A stretch of DNA of 63,299 nucleotides, from assembly GCA_945957125.1 (NCBI GenBank), contig CAMFJT010000005.1, positions 1-63,299 on the forward strand, written 5' to 3'. This DNA comes from an uncultured Rhodospirillales bacterium. Lineage in GTDB: Bacteria; Pseudomonadota; Alphaproteobacteria; Reyranellales; Reyranellaceae. Below the pieces are notes generated by a model. That model was not told where the DNA came from, searched no databases, and saw nothing but the letters and a program-made list of their open reading frames with translations. A program made the position numbers and the translations under genes. Positions 29,495 to 37,048 of this stretch are shown here, piece by piece (within the stretch, counting starts at the first letter, position 1; each line of letters starts with the position of its first letter).

Positions 29495-31102
29495 TCAGGC
29501 GGCCGCGCGGATTGCCGCCTTCTTGATGTCGCCGTCGACGTGCGATTCGAACTGCTCGAAGTTCTTCTCGAAACGCTGCGCGACATCGCGCGCGGCCGTC
29601 TCGTAGGCCTTCTTGTCCGCCCACGAATCCTTGGGGTTGAGCACGTTGGCCGGAACGTCCGGGCAGGCGCTCGGCACCTGCATGCCGAAATGCGGATCGG
29701 TCGAGGACGCGACCGATGCCAGCGTGCCGTCGAGCGCGGCCCGCACCATGGCGCGCGTATGGCGGATCGAGGTGCGCTGGCCGACGCCGTAGCCGCCGCC
29801 CGACCAGCCGGTGTTGACCAGCCAGCATTTCACGTTCTGGCGCGCCATCTTCTCGCCCAGCATCTTGGCGTAGACCGTCGGATGGCGCGGCATGAACGGC
29901 GCGCCGAAGCAGGTGGAGAAGGTCGCCTGCGGCTCGGTCACGCCCTTCTCGGTGCCGGCCACGCGCGCGGTGTAGCCGGACAGGAAGTGATACATCGCCT
30001 GCTCGGGCGACAGCCGCGAGATCGGCGGCAACACGCCGAAGGCGTCGGCCGTCAGCATCACGATGTTGGTCGGCGTGGCGGCGATGCCGCTGGGCAGCGT
30101 GTTGGGGATGAAGTCGATCGGATAGCAGGCGCGGGTGTTCTCGGTGTGCCGCCCGTCGTCGAGATCGAGGCCACCGGTCGCGGGATCGATCACGACGTTC
30201 TCGAGCACCGTGCCGAAGCGCCCGGTCGTGGCGTAGATCTCGGGCTCCGCCTCGCGCGACAGCTTGATCACCTTGGCGTAGCAGCCGCCTTCGAAGTTGA
30301 AGAGCGAATCCTCCGCCCAGCCATGCTCGTCGTCGCCGATCAGCGTGCGCGACGGATCGGCCGACAGGGTGGTCTTGCCGGTGCCCGACAGCCCGAAGAA
30401 GATCGCCACGTCGCCCTTCGGCCCGATATTGGCCGAAGCATGCATCGGCAGGATGTTCTTCTCGGGCAGCAGGTAGTTCAGGATCGTGAACACCGACTTC
30501 TTGATCTCGCCGGCATACCAGGTGCCGCAGATCGCCACGACGCGGTCGGTGAAGTTCACCAGGATGGCGCAATCCGACGCCGTGCCGTCGAGCGCCGGAT
30601 CGGCCTGGAAGCCCGGCAGGTTCAGGATCGTGAAGTCCGGCCGGAAGCCCGCGAGCTCTTCCGGCTTCGGGCGCAGGAACATGTTGCGTGCGAACATGTT
30701 GTGCCAGGCCGTCTCCGTGACCACGCGCACACCGATGCGGTGCGCCGGGTCGGCGCCGGCCCAGCAATCGCGCGCGAACAGGTCGCGGCGCTGGGCGTAG
30801 CCCATCATCCGGTTGTAGAGCGCGCGGTAACGCTCGGGCGAGATCGGCTTGTTGGTCTTGCCCCAGTCGACGGTGCCGGCGGTGATCGAGTCCTCGACGA
30901 AGAACTTGTCGTTGGGCGAGCGACCGGTATGGACGCCGGTACGCACCACGAAGGCGCCCCCCTCGCCGAGCTGGCCCTCGCCGCGCCGGATCGCCTCTTC
31001 GTAGAGCCGCGGCACGCCAAGATTCCAATGAACGTTGCCGGGGTTCTTGAGCCCGAGGGTGCTGAGACCGATTTTGGGAACGACGCCGGCCGGCTGTGTC
31101 AC
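29495..31102 (-). CDS. pckA: Phosphoenolpyruvate carboxykinase (ATP)
   Basis: A 535-residue gluconeogenic enzyme converting oxaloacetate and ATP to phosphoenolpyruvate. The kinase-1a P-loop reads [11 protein letters not shown], followed by DEHGW and NFEGGCYAK. The lysine/arginine substrate site is in [14 protein letters not shown]. In Alphaproteobacteria pckA sits beside chvI-chvG and is influenced by that pair, and the same arrangement is seen here, with the hugZ-like gene in between. The space to hugZ is 137 bases. Confidence 0.97.
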   Translation of the reverse strand: MTQPAGVVPKIGLSTLGLKNPGNVHWNLGVPRLYEEAIRRGEGQLGEGGAFVVRTGVHTGRSPNDKFFVEDSITAGTVDWGKTNKPISPERYRALYNRMMGYAQRRDLFARDCWAGADPAHRIGVRVVTETAWHNMFARNMFLRPKPEELAGFRPDFTILNLPGFQADPALDGTASDCAILVNFTDRVVAICGTWYAGEIKKSVFTILNYLLPEKNILPMHASANIGPKGDVAIFFGLSGTGKTTLSADPSRTLIGDDEHGWAEDSLFNFEGGCYAKVIKLSREAEPEIYATTGRFGTVLENVVIDPATGGLDLDDGRHTENTRACYPIDFIPNTLPSGIAATPTNIVMLTADAFGVLPPISRLSPEQAMYHFLSGYTARVAGTEKGVTEPQATFSTCFGAPFMPRHPTVYAKMLGEKMARQNVKCWLVNTGWSGGGYGVGQRTSIRHTRAMVRAALDGTLASVASSTDPHFGMQVPSACPDVPANVLNPKDSWADKKAYETAARDVAQRFEKNFEQFESHVDGDIKKAAIRAAA

Positions 31103-31239
31103 TGAGCTTCTCCTGCCACGGGTTGGTCTTGTTGTGTTCTGAACGGCCGTTTACCGCATCTCCCCGCCCGCGGGCAGGCATAAAATGCCGACAAGCTGCG
31201 ACAGTTCGGACCGTCTGCGGCGATCTCGCACCTGCGAGA

Positions 31240-31965
31240 TCAGGCCGCGCGCGCCCTGGCGACGAGGGAAACCAGGGACTTGCGCGCCTCGCCCGCCGCG
31301 GTGAGGGGAACATCGAAAGGCAGTCGGGCGACCTGTCCCGCCTGCCGGAGGTCGATTCCTTCGGCATCGATGCCGGTCATGGTCCAGCCCGATCCGGACA
31401 GTCCCAGGAGCTTGCCGGCGTAGAGCTGGAGGGCGTCAGAATGATCCTCGTTCATGTGCCGGACGATGCCTTCCTCGCTCTCCGCCAGCTCGGGCAGCGG
31501 CGGCACGGTCAGCAACCGGTCGGCCCCGATCCAGCGGATCTTGCCGAAGCCGGCGACCAGATGGACGCGTTCGGGGACCACCCTGTAGAAGCGGAAGTCC
31601 TTGAAGCCGGCATACATCTCGGCGTCGGGGTGTCGCGCGAGGAAGCGCCGTTTCAGCCTTTCGTCCCGGGTTTCGGCGACGCGGCCCAGCATCGACACCC
31701 GCGCGCCGGTGAGCGGCTGCTCCAGCCCCGCCGTGCCGTCGAACAGCAGGGACACCCGCGGATCGGCGGCGATCGCCTTGCTGTGCTCGGCGAGGTCGCT
31801 CATCAGCAGGAGGGGCGACAGGTCGTGATCGACCGCGACCAGCACCAGCGAAACGTAGGGCCAGGGCGGGCTCCCGATGGTTTCGCCGGGCAGCGCGGTC
31901 GCCAGCGCGGCCCGGTCGCAGCCCCGGACGAGATCGCGCACGGCCTGGGAGAAATCGTCGGTCAT
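31240..31965 (-). CDS. HugZ-like pyridoxamine 5'-phosphate oxidase-fold protein with DUF2470
   Basis: A 241-residue protein. The split-barrel FMN-binding-like domain (about 1-150) includes [28 protein letters not shown], and the C-terminal DUF2470 domain includes [20 protein letters not shown]. This layout is that of HugZ/HutZ-like haem-utilisation oxygenases and related flavin or haem proteins of unclear role. The histidines in HMNEDH are conserved in DUF2470. The ATG at 31965 is divergent from chvI, with 134 bases between starts. Confidence 0.87.
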   Translation of the reverse strand: MTDDFSQAVRDLVRGCDRAALATALPGETIGSPPWPYVSLVLVAVDHDLSPLLLMSDLAEHSKAIAADPRVSLLFDGTAGLEQPLTGARVSMLGRVAETRDERLKRRFLARHPDAEMYAGFKDFRFYRVVPERVHLVAGFGKIRWIGADRLLTVPPLPELAESEEGIVRHMNEDHSDALQLYAGKLLGLSGSGWTMTGIDAEGIDLRQAGQVARLPFDVPLTAAGEARKSLVSLVARARAA

Positions 31966-32099
31966 GGCAGATAGGGATCCGTCGATGGGGAAGAAGGCCG
32001 ATATCGGGCGGATGGATGGCAAAACCGCCGCGAACAGGCAACCGCCGATTTGTGGTAACGTTGCAGACCGATCTTGAGACTGTCAGGAGAGACTTCGCC

Positions 32100-32798
32100 G
32101 TGCGCAAGAACATCGCCCTGGTCGACGACGACCGCAACATCCTGACCTCCGTCTCGATGCTCCTCGAAGCCGAGGGCTTCCAGGTCAAGACCTACAACGA
32201 CGGCGCCGCCGCGCTCGAGGGCCTCAACCAGAGCCCGCCCGACATGGCGATCTTCGACATCAAGATGCCGCGGATGGACGGCATGGAGCTGCTCAACCGC
32301 ATCCGCAAGACACAGCAGTTCCCGGTGATCTTCCTGACCTCCAAGGACGAGGAGATCGACGAGGTGCTCGGCCTGCGCATGGGCGCCGACGACTTCATCC
32401 GCAAGCCGTTCTCGCAGCGCCTGCTCCTCGAGCGCATCCGCGCCGTGATGCGCCGCGCCGACGGCGGCGGGGCGAAGGGCGAGGGCCAGGCCGAGCGTAT
32501 CGTGCGCGGCGACCTGGTGCTCGATCCGAGCCGCCATCAGTGCACGTGGAAGGGCAAGGAGGTCCATCTCACGGTCACGGAGTTCCTGCTGCTGAAGTCG
32601 CTCGCCGAGCGGCCCGGCCACGTCAAGAACCGCGACCAGCTGATGGATGCCGCCTACGGCGAGACGATCTATGTCGACGACCGCACGATCGACAGCCACA
32701 TCAAGCGCGTGCGCCGCAAGTTCCGCGAGGTCGACGGCGAGTTCGAGCAGATCGAAACCCTGTATGGCATCGGCTATCGCTATCGCGACGCGGCCTGA
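32100..32798 (+). CDS. chvI: Two-component response regulator ChvI (OmpR family)
   Basis: A 232-residue regulator. The receiver domain has the acidic pocket ALVDDD, the phospho-acceptor Asp in [12 protein letters not shown], and the lysine in RKPF. The winged-helix DNA-binding domain ends with [16 protein letters not shown] and GIGYRY. The start is a GTG at 32100 with AGGAGAG upstream; a longer in-frame extension lacks receiver homology. The cognate kinase ChvG follows 150 bases later. In this class the pair controls envelope, acid and host-related responses. Confidence 0.94.
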   Translation: MRKNIALVDDDRNILTSVSMLLEAEGFQVKTYNDGAAALEGLNQSPPDMAIFDIKMPRMDGMELLNRIRKTQQFPVIFLTSKDEEIDEVLGLRMGADDFIRKPFSQRLLLERIRAVMRRADGGGAKGEGQAERIVRGDLVLDPSRHQCTWKGKEVHLTVTEFLLLKSLAERPGHVKNRDQLMDAAYGETIYVDDRTIDSHIKRVRRKFREVDGEFEQIETLYGIGYRYRDAA

Positions 32799-32948
32799 AG
32801 GCCGTCGCCGCTCGGCTTTCCTCCCTGGCGAAGCCGGGGAGGTGCCCCGCAGGGGCGGAGGGGCCATGGGCCACGGCGATGGTGCGGGCGATGAGCCCTT
32901 CGTCGCGGATCACCGCGCCACCTTCTCCCACGATGCGCAGGGAGGAAC

Positions 32949-34709
32949 ATGACTGCGCATGACCCTTCGGTCGCGCCGGAAGAGCCGGCGCGGAAGGAGC
33001 CGAAGTCGTTGCTCGACACGCTGCGACGGCTGCTGCCGAAGTTCCGCCGGCGCGTGAGGACGATCGCGCGCCGCGAGACCCCGTCGATGCTGCGTCGCCG
33101 CCGCCGCAACAACCGGCGGCATTCGCCGCTCACGCGCCGCATCCTGCTGCTCAATATCGTGCCGGTGGCGTTGCTGGCACTGGGCGCGGTGTATCTCAGC
33201 GACTACGAGGACGAGCTGATCGACGCCGAGCTCGCCTCGCTTCTGGTGCAAGGCGAGATGGTGTCGGCGGGCATCGGCGAGCTGGCGGTCGTGGGCGGCG
33301 AGACCACGGTCAACCGGCTCGACGCCGAAGCGGCGCGCCAGCTCCTGACGCGGCTGGTGCGGCCGACCGGGGTGCGTGCCCGGCTGTTCGGCGAGACGGG
33401 CGAGCTGCTGGGCGATTCGGCGGTCCTCAGCGACACCGGCCGCATCCATATCTCGCCACTACCGCCGCCCGAGGAGCCGGAAGTGCCGACGCCGCAGCGT
33501 TGGGCCGACCGGATCGGCGACTGGATCACGCATCAGCTCTCTCATTCCGATCGCTTTCCCGAGTATGTCGAGCGCCCGGTCCCGACCCTGCGCGACTTTC
33601 CCGAGGCGGCCAGCGCGCTGCGCGGCTTCAACGCCTCGGCGGTACGGATCGCGGGGGAGGGGCGGCTGATGCTGAGCGCCGCCGTGCCGGTGCAGCGCTA
33701 CAAGCAGGTGATCGGCGCGCTCGTGCTGACGCGCGACAACCGCGCGATCGCCGCCTCCCTGCGCGAGGTGCGCTACGACATGCTGACCATCGCGGTCGCG
33801 GCACTCGGCATCACCGTGCTGCTGTCGCTCTACCTCGCCGGCACCATCACCCAGCCGATCGTGCGGCTCGCCCGCGCCGCCGACGAGATCCGCCTGGCGC
33901 GCGAGAGCCGGCCGGAGATCCCCGACCTCGGCAAGCGCGGCGACGAGATCGGCGACCTCAACGACGCGCTGCGCTCGATGACCGAAGCGCTGTGGCAGCG
34001 CATCAACACGATCGAGAGCTTTGCCGCCGATGTGGCGCACGAGCTCAAGAATCCCCTGACCTCGCTGCGCTCGGCGATCGAGGTCGCCGCACGCCCCGAC
34101 CTCGCGCCCGACCGGCGGGCCAAGCTGATGGATATCGTGGTCGAGGACATCGAGCGTTTGAATCGGCTGATCTCCGACATTTCCGACGCCTCCCGGCTGG
34201 ATGCCGAGCTGATGCGCGGGGAGGTCAAGACGGTCGACCTCGAGGTGCTGCTGGCCGACATGGTTCGGCACTACGTGGCCGTTACGGCGCAGAAAGCCGG
34301 TGTCGAGGTCGAGCTGCGCATTTCGGCCAACCCGCCCTACGAGGCGCACGGCCATGACGGCCGCTATGGGCAGGTGTTCCGCAACGTCATCGACAACGCC
34401 CTGTCGTTCAGCCCGCCCGGCTCGCGCATCGTCGTCGAGCTGACCCGCGAACCGCGCAAGGGGCCGTTCGTGGTCACGATCGACGACGAGGGCCCCGGCA
34501 TCCCCGACGACAACCTCGAATCGATCTTCCAGCGATTCTATTCCGAGCGGCCGACCGAGAGCTTCGGCCAGCATTCCGGGCTGGGCCTGTCGATCTGCCG
34601 CCAGATCATGGAGACCTACGGCGGCTCGATCAGCGCCACCAACCGCAAGGCGGCGGACGGCAAGACCGTCGGTGCCCGCTTTACCGTGCGCGTTCCGGCG
34701 GCGGCATGA
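32949..34709 (+). CDS. chvG: Two-component sensor histidine kinase ChvG
   Basis: A 586-residue membrane kinase. A highly basic N-terminal cytoplasmic region (residues 1-60, RRRRRNNRRH) precedes the first membrane helix near 65-82. A periplasmic stimulus domain follows, then a second helix near 280-300, HAMP, and the H-box FAADVAHELKNPLTSLRSA. The ATP domain has VIDNALSFSPPGS, DDEGPGIP and GLGLSICRQI. GGGAGGAAC precedes the ATG. It phosphorylates ChvI. The order chvI-chvG-hprK-rapZ-ptsEIIA-ptsH is the alphaproteobacterial norm. Confidence 0.94.
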   Translation: MTAHDPSVAPEEPARKEPKSLLDTLRRLLPKFRRRVRTIARRETPSMLRRRRRNNRRHSPLTRRILLLNIVPVALLALGAVYLSDYEDELIDAELASLLVQGEMVSAGIGELAVVGGETTVNRLDAEAARQLLTRLVRPTGVRARLFGETGELLGDSAVLSDTGRIHISPLPPPEEPEVPTPQRWADRIGDWITHQLSHSDRFPEYVERPVPTLRDFPEAASALRGFNASAVRIAGEGRLMLSAAVPVQRYKQVIGALVLTRDNRAIAASLREVRYDMLTIAVAALGITVLLSLYLAGTITQPIVRLARAADEIRLARESRPEIPDLGKRGDEIGDLNDALRSMTEALWQRINTIESFAADVAHELKNPLTSLRSAIEVAARPDLAPDRRAKLMDIVVEDIERLNRLISDISDASRLDAELMRGEVKTVDLEVLLADMVRHYVAVTAQKAGVEVELRISANPPYEAHGHDGRYGQVFRNVIDNALSFSPPGSRIVVELTREPRKGPFVVTIDDEGPGIPDDNLESIFQRFYSERPTESFGQHSGLGLSICRQIMETYGGSISATNRKAADGKTVGARFTVRVPAAA

Positions 34710-34718
34710 CGAACCTGA

Positions 34719-34783
34719 AGGACCGCGGGCGTTGCGCCCGCCTCATGGTCATGAGCGGGCGGGACACCCACGATCCGGCAAGA
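34719..34783. repeat. Imperfect inverted repeat between chvG and hprK
   Basis: GACCGCGGGCG with GCGCCCGCCTCATG on the left is mirrored, with mismatches, by CATGAGCGGGCGGGAC and ATCCGGCA on the right. The words GAGCGGGCGGGAC and CCGGCA also occur in the element at 36938-37023, so both belong to one dispersed family. It separates chvG from hprK and could attenuate read-through. Confidence 0.65.
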
Positions 34784-34805
34784 GCATGACGGGCCGCCGG
34801 TCCTG

Positions 34806-35243
34806 ATGCTCGTCCATGCGACCTGCGTAGCCCTGAGAATCACCGGTCGCTGGCGCGCCGTGCTGTTGCGCGGGCCGTCGGGGGCGGGCAAGTCGGACCT
34901 CGCATTGCGCCTGATCGAGGCCGGCGGCCGCCTCGTGGCCGACGACCAGACCCATCTCACCCGCGTCGGCCATGCCCTGGTCGCCAGCGCGCCGCCGGCG
35001 CTGGCCGGGATGATCGAAGCGCGCGGCGTGGGTATCCTCACACTGCCGCGCAGCCAGGTTCTGGCGCGCGCCCCGGTCGCCCTTGTGGTCGACCTGGTCG
35101 ATTCCGGTCGGATCGAGCGCCTGCCCGAGCCGGCGCACGAGATGCTGCAGGACGTTACGCTGCCTCGCCTCGACCTCGCGCCGTTCGAAGGCTCCTCGGT
35201 TGCCAAGTTGCGACTTGCCTTGAGCCGAATCCCGACCCCATGA
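34806..35243 (+). CDS. hprK: HPr kinase/phosphorylase, short alphaproteobacterial form
   Basis: A 145-residue protein equal to only the C-terminal catalytic domain of HprK. It phosphorylates or dephosphorylates a serine of HPr. The P-loop GPSGAGKS is at residues 23-30 after VLLR. The DDQTHL and signature-like AGMIEARGVGIL segment follow. The N-terminal regulatory domain of Gram-positive HprK is absent, as is normal in this class. Its TGA overlaps the rapZ ATG. HPr is three genes downstream. Confidence 0.93.
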   Translation: MLVHATCVALRITGRWRAVLLRGPSGAGKSDLALRLIEAGGRLVADDQTHLTRVGHALVASAPPALAGMIEARGVGILTLPRSQVLARAPVALVVDLVDSGRIERLPEPAHEMLQDVTLPRLDLAPFEGSSVAKLRLALSRIPTP

Positions 35244-36214
35244 TCGAGTTCGTTGAGGCCATGCCCGATAGTCCGAGTCCGTCCGTGTCCCTCGTCGAGC
35301 GCCCGCCGCGCCGCCCCTTCGTGCTGGTCACCGGGCTGAGCGGCGCCGGCCGTGCCACGGCCCTGCATGCCCTGGAGGATCTCGGCTACGTGGCGGTCGA
35401 CAACGTGCCGTTGCCGCTTCTCGGCGACCTGATGCGTTCGACCGGAGGAAGCCTGCGCGAGCTGGCCGCGCCGCTCGCCTTCGGCGTCGATACGCGGACC
35501 TACGGGTTCGACGCGAAGAACCTGGTGCGCCGCCTGCAGCAGCTTCGCCAGCGGCCCGATCTCGCGGCCCGCCTGCTCTATCTCGATTGCGACACCGAAA
35601 CCCTGCAGCGGCGCTACACCGAATCGCGCCGGCCGCATCCGATGGCGCCCGACCGGCCGGTGGCCGACGGCATCGTCGACGAGCGTCGCCAGATAAGCTG
35701 GGTTCGCGACTCGGCGGACGTGGTGATCGACACCTCGGCGCTTTCGCCGCACCAGTTCAAGCAGCTCCTCGCCGGTCATTTCTCGCTCGGCAAGCGGGTG
35801 GGCATGCGCATCTCGGTGATGTCGTTCTCCTATCGCCGCGGCGTTCCGCGCGAGGCGGACCTGGTCTTCGACGTGCGGTTCCTCAAGAACCCGCACTATG
35901 TGCCCGAGCTGAAGGACCTGACCGGGGCCGATCGGCCGGTTGCCGACTTCATCGCCACCGACCCGGACTACGAGCCGTTCGTCGGCCGGCTGGAAGGGCT
36001 GATCGGGCCGCTGCTGCCGCGCTTCGATGCCGAGGGCAAGAGCTATCTGACCATCGCGGTGGGCTGCACCGGTGGCCGGCACCGCTCGATCGCGGTCGCC
36101 GAACGGCTTGCAGACTGGTTGCGAAGCGTCGGCCGCTCGGTCACTGTGATGCACCGCGATACCGACGTCCGGGGGGGACCGGTGGCGGAGAGTGGTTCGG
36201 GCAGGGGCGTATGA
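35240..36214 (+). CDS. rapZ: RNase adapter protein RapZ (YvcJ family)
   Basis: A 324-residue nucleotide-binding protein which in enterobacteria targets small RNAs for RNase E decay. The N-terminal P-loop-like motif reads TGLSGAGRAT (31-40), with Arg in place of the usual Walker Lys and Ala before Thr, so ATP binding may differ. The C-terminal domain contains SFSYRRGVPREADLVFDVRFL, and the GCTGGRHRSIAVAERLA signature marks RapZ. The ATG at 35240 overlaps the hprK stop. An internal ATG at 35261 would start at MPDSPS. The stop overlaps the EIIA start, so translation is coupled through the cluster. Confidence 0.93.
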   Translation: MIEFVEAMPDSPSPSVSLVERPPRRPFVLVTGLSGAGRATALHALEDLGYVAVDNVPLPLLGDLMRSTGGSLRELAAPLAFGVDTRTYGFDAKNLVRRLQQLRQRPDLAARLLYLDCDTETLQRRYTESRRPHPMAPDRPVADGIVDERRQISWVRDSADVVIDTSALSPHQFKQLLAGHFSLGKRVGMRISVMSFSYRRGVPREADLVFDVRFLKNPHYVPELKDLTGADRPVADFIATDPDYEPFVGRLEGLIGPLLPRFDAEGKSYLTIAVGCTGGRHRSIAVAERLADWLRSVGRSVTVMHRDTDVRGGPVAESGSGRGV

Positions 36215-36615
36215 TCGGCATCGTACTCGTGACCCACGGCAACCTGGCACGCGAATTCCTCGCCGCGCTGGAGCATGTCGTCGGTCCGCAGCAATGCATC
36301 TCGGCAGTCTGTATCGGCGCCGAGGACGACATGGAGAAGCGGCGCAACGAGATCCTCGAGCGGGCGCGGGCCTGCGATACCGGTGACGGCGTGATCGTGC
36401 TGACCGACATGTTCGGCGGCACGCCCTCGAACCTGGCGATCTCCATCATCGAGCAGGCGCGCATCGAGGTGCTGGCCGGCGTCAACCTGCCGATGCTGGT
36501 GAAGCTCGCCTCGGTGCGCAACCGGCCGATCGCCGAGGCGGTGCGCATGGCGCAGGAGGCCGGCCGCAAATACATCACCGTCGCCTCCCGCATCCTGGCG
36601 CAGGAAGCCTCGTGA
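36211..36615 (+). CDS. PTS EIIA component, mannose type (ManX-like)
   Basis: A 134-residue phosphocarrier with the phosphorylated His9 in VLVTHG and the conserved VLTDMFGGTPSN segment. No EIIB, EIIC or EIID gene follows, so it is likely regulatory rather than for sugar transport. That is the case for the incomplete PTS of Alphaproteobacteria. The ATG at 36211 overlaps the rapZ stop, and its stop overlaps the GTG of the HPr gene. Confidence 0.94.
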   Translation: MIGIVLVTHGNLAREFLAALEHVVGPQQCISAVCIGAEDDMEKRRNEILERARACDTGDGVIVLTDMFGGTPSNLAISIIEQARIEVLAGVNLPMLVKLASVRNRPIAEAVRMAQEAGRKYITVASRILAQEAS

Positions 36616-36911
36616 CCGACGCCGCGGGCAGCACGGCTGCGGGCGCGATGAAGCGCACCCTGACCATCGGCAACAAGCGCGGCCTCCACGCCCGCGCCGC
36701 CGCCAAGTTCGTCCGCACCGCCGGCCAATTCGATGCCGCGATCCGGGTCAGCTTCAAGGGCCAGGACGTGTCCGGCCTGTCGATCATGGGCCTGATGATG
36801 CTCGCTGCCGGTATCGGCAGCGCCATCGAGCTCTCCTGCTCCGGCCGCCAGGCCCTCGAAGCCATGGCCGCACTGTCCGCGCTCGTCGAAGGCAAGTTCG
36901 GCGAGGACTGA
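36612..36911 (+). CDS. ptsH: Phosphocarrier protein HPr
   Basis: A 99-residue HPr. The EI-dependent site is His26 in RGLHARAAAKF, and the HprK target is Ser57 in SGLSIMGLMML. It starts at a GTG overlapping the EIIA stop. An internal ATG (residue 13, MKRTLTI) is an alternative that would give the usual ~87-residue size. No enzyme I gene is in the window. With HprK in the same operon, serine phosphorylation probably reports energy state. Confidence 0.95.
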   Translation: MTDAAGSTAAGAMKRTLTIGNKRGLHARAAAKFVRTAGQFDAAIRVSFKGQDVSGLSIMGLMMLAAGIGSAIELSCSGRQALEAMAALSALVEGKFGED

Positions 36912-36937
36912 AGGCCGCCCGAGGCGCGCCATGCTCT

Positions 36938-37023
36938 TGCCGGAGCGCGGGCGTCCCGCCCGCTCATAAGTTCAGCGTTTTCTTGCGGCGCGTGTGAGCG
37001 GGCGGGACGCCCGCGGTCCGGCA
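36938..37023. repeat. Inverted repeat between convergent ptsH and polA
   Basis: The left arm 36938-36966 (TGCCGGAGCGCGGGCGTCCC and on) pairs with the right arm 36995-37023 (ending GGACGCCCGCGGTCCGGCA), with one or two mismatches and a 28-base loop. It shares its core with the element at 34719-34783. Its site between convergent genes suggests a role as a two-way terminator or a REP-like element. Confidence 0.8.
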
Positions 37024-37048
37024 ATAGGCCGTCCGCGGCTCGATCGGG

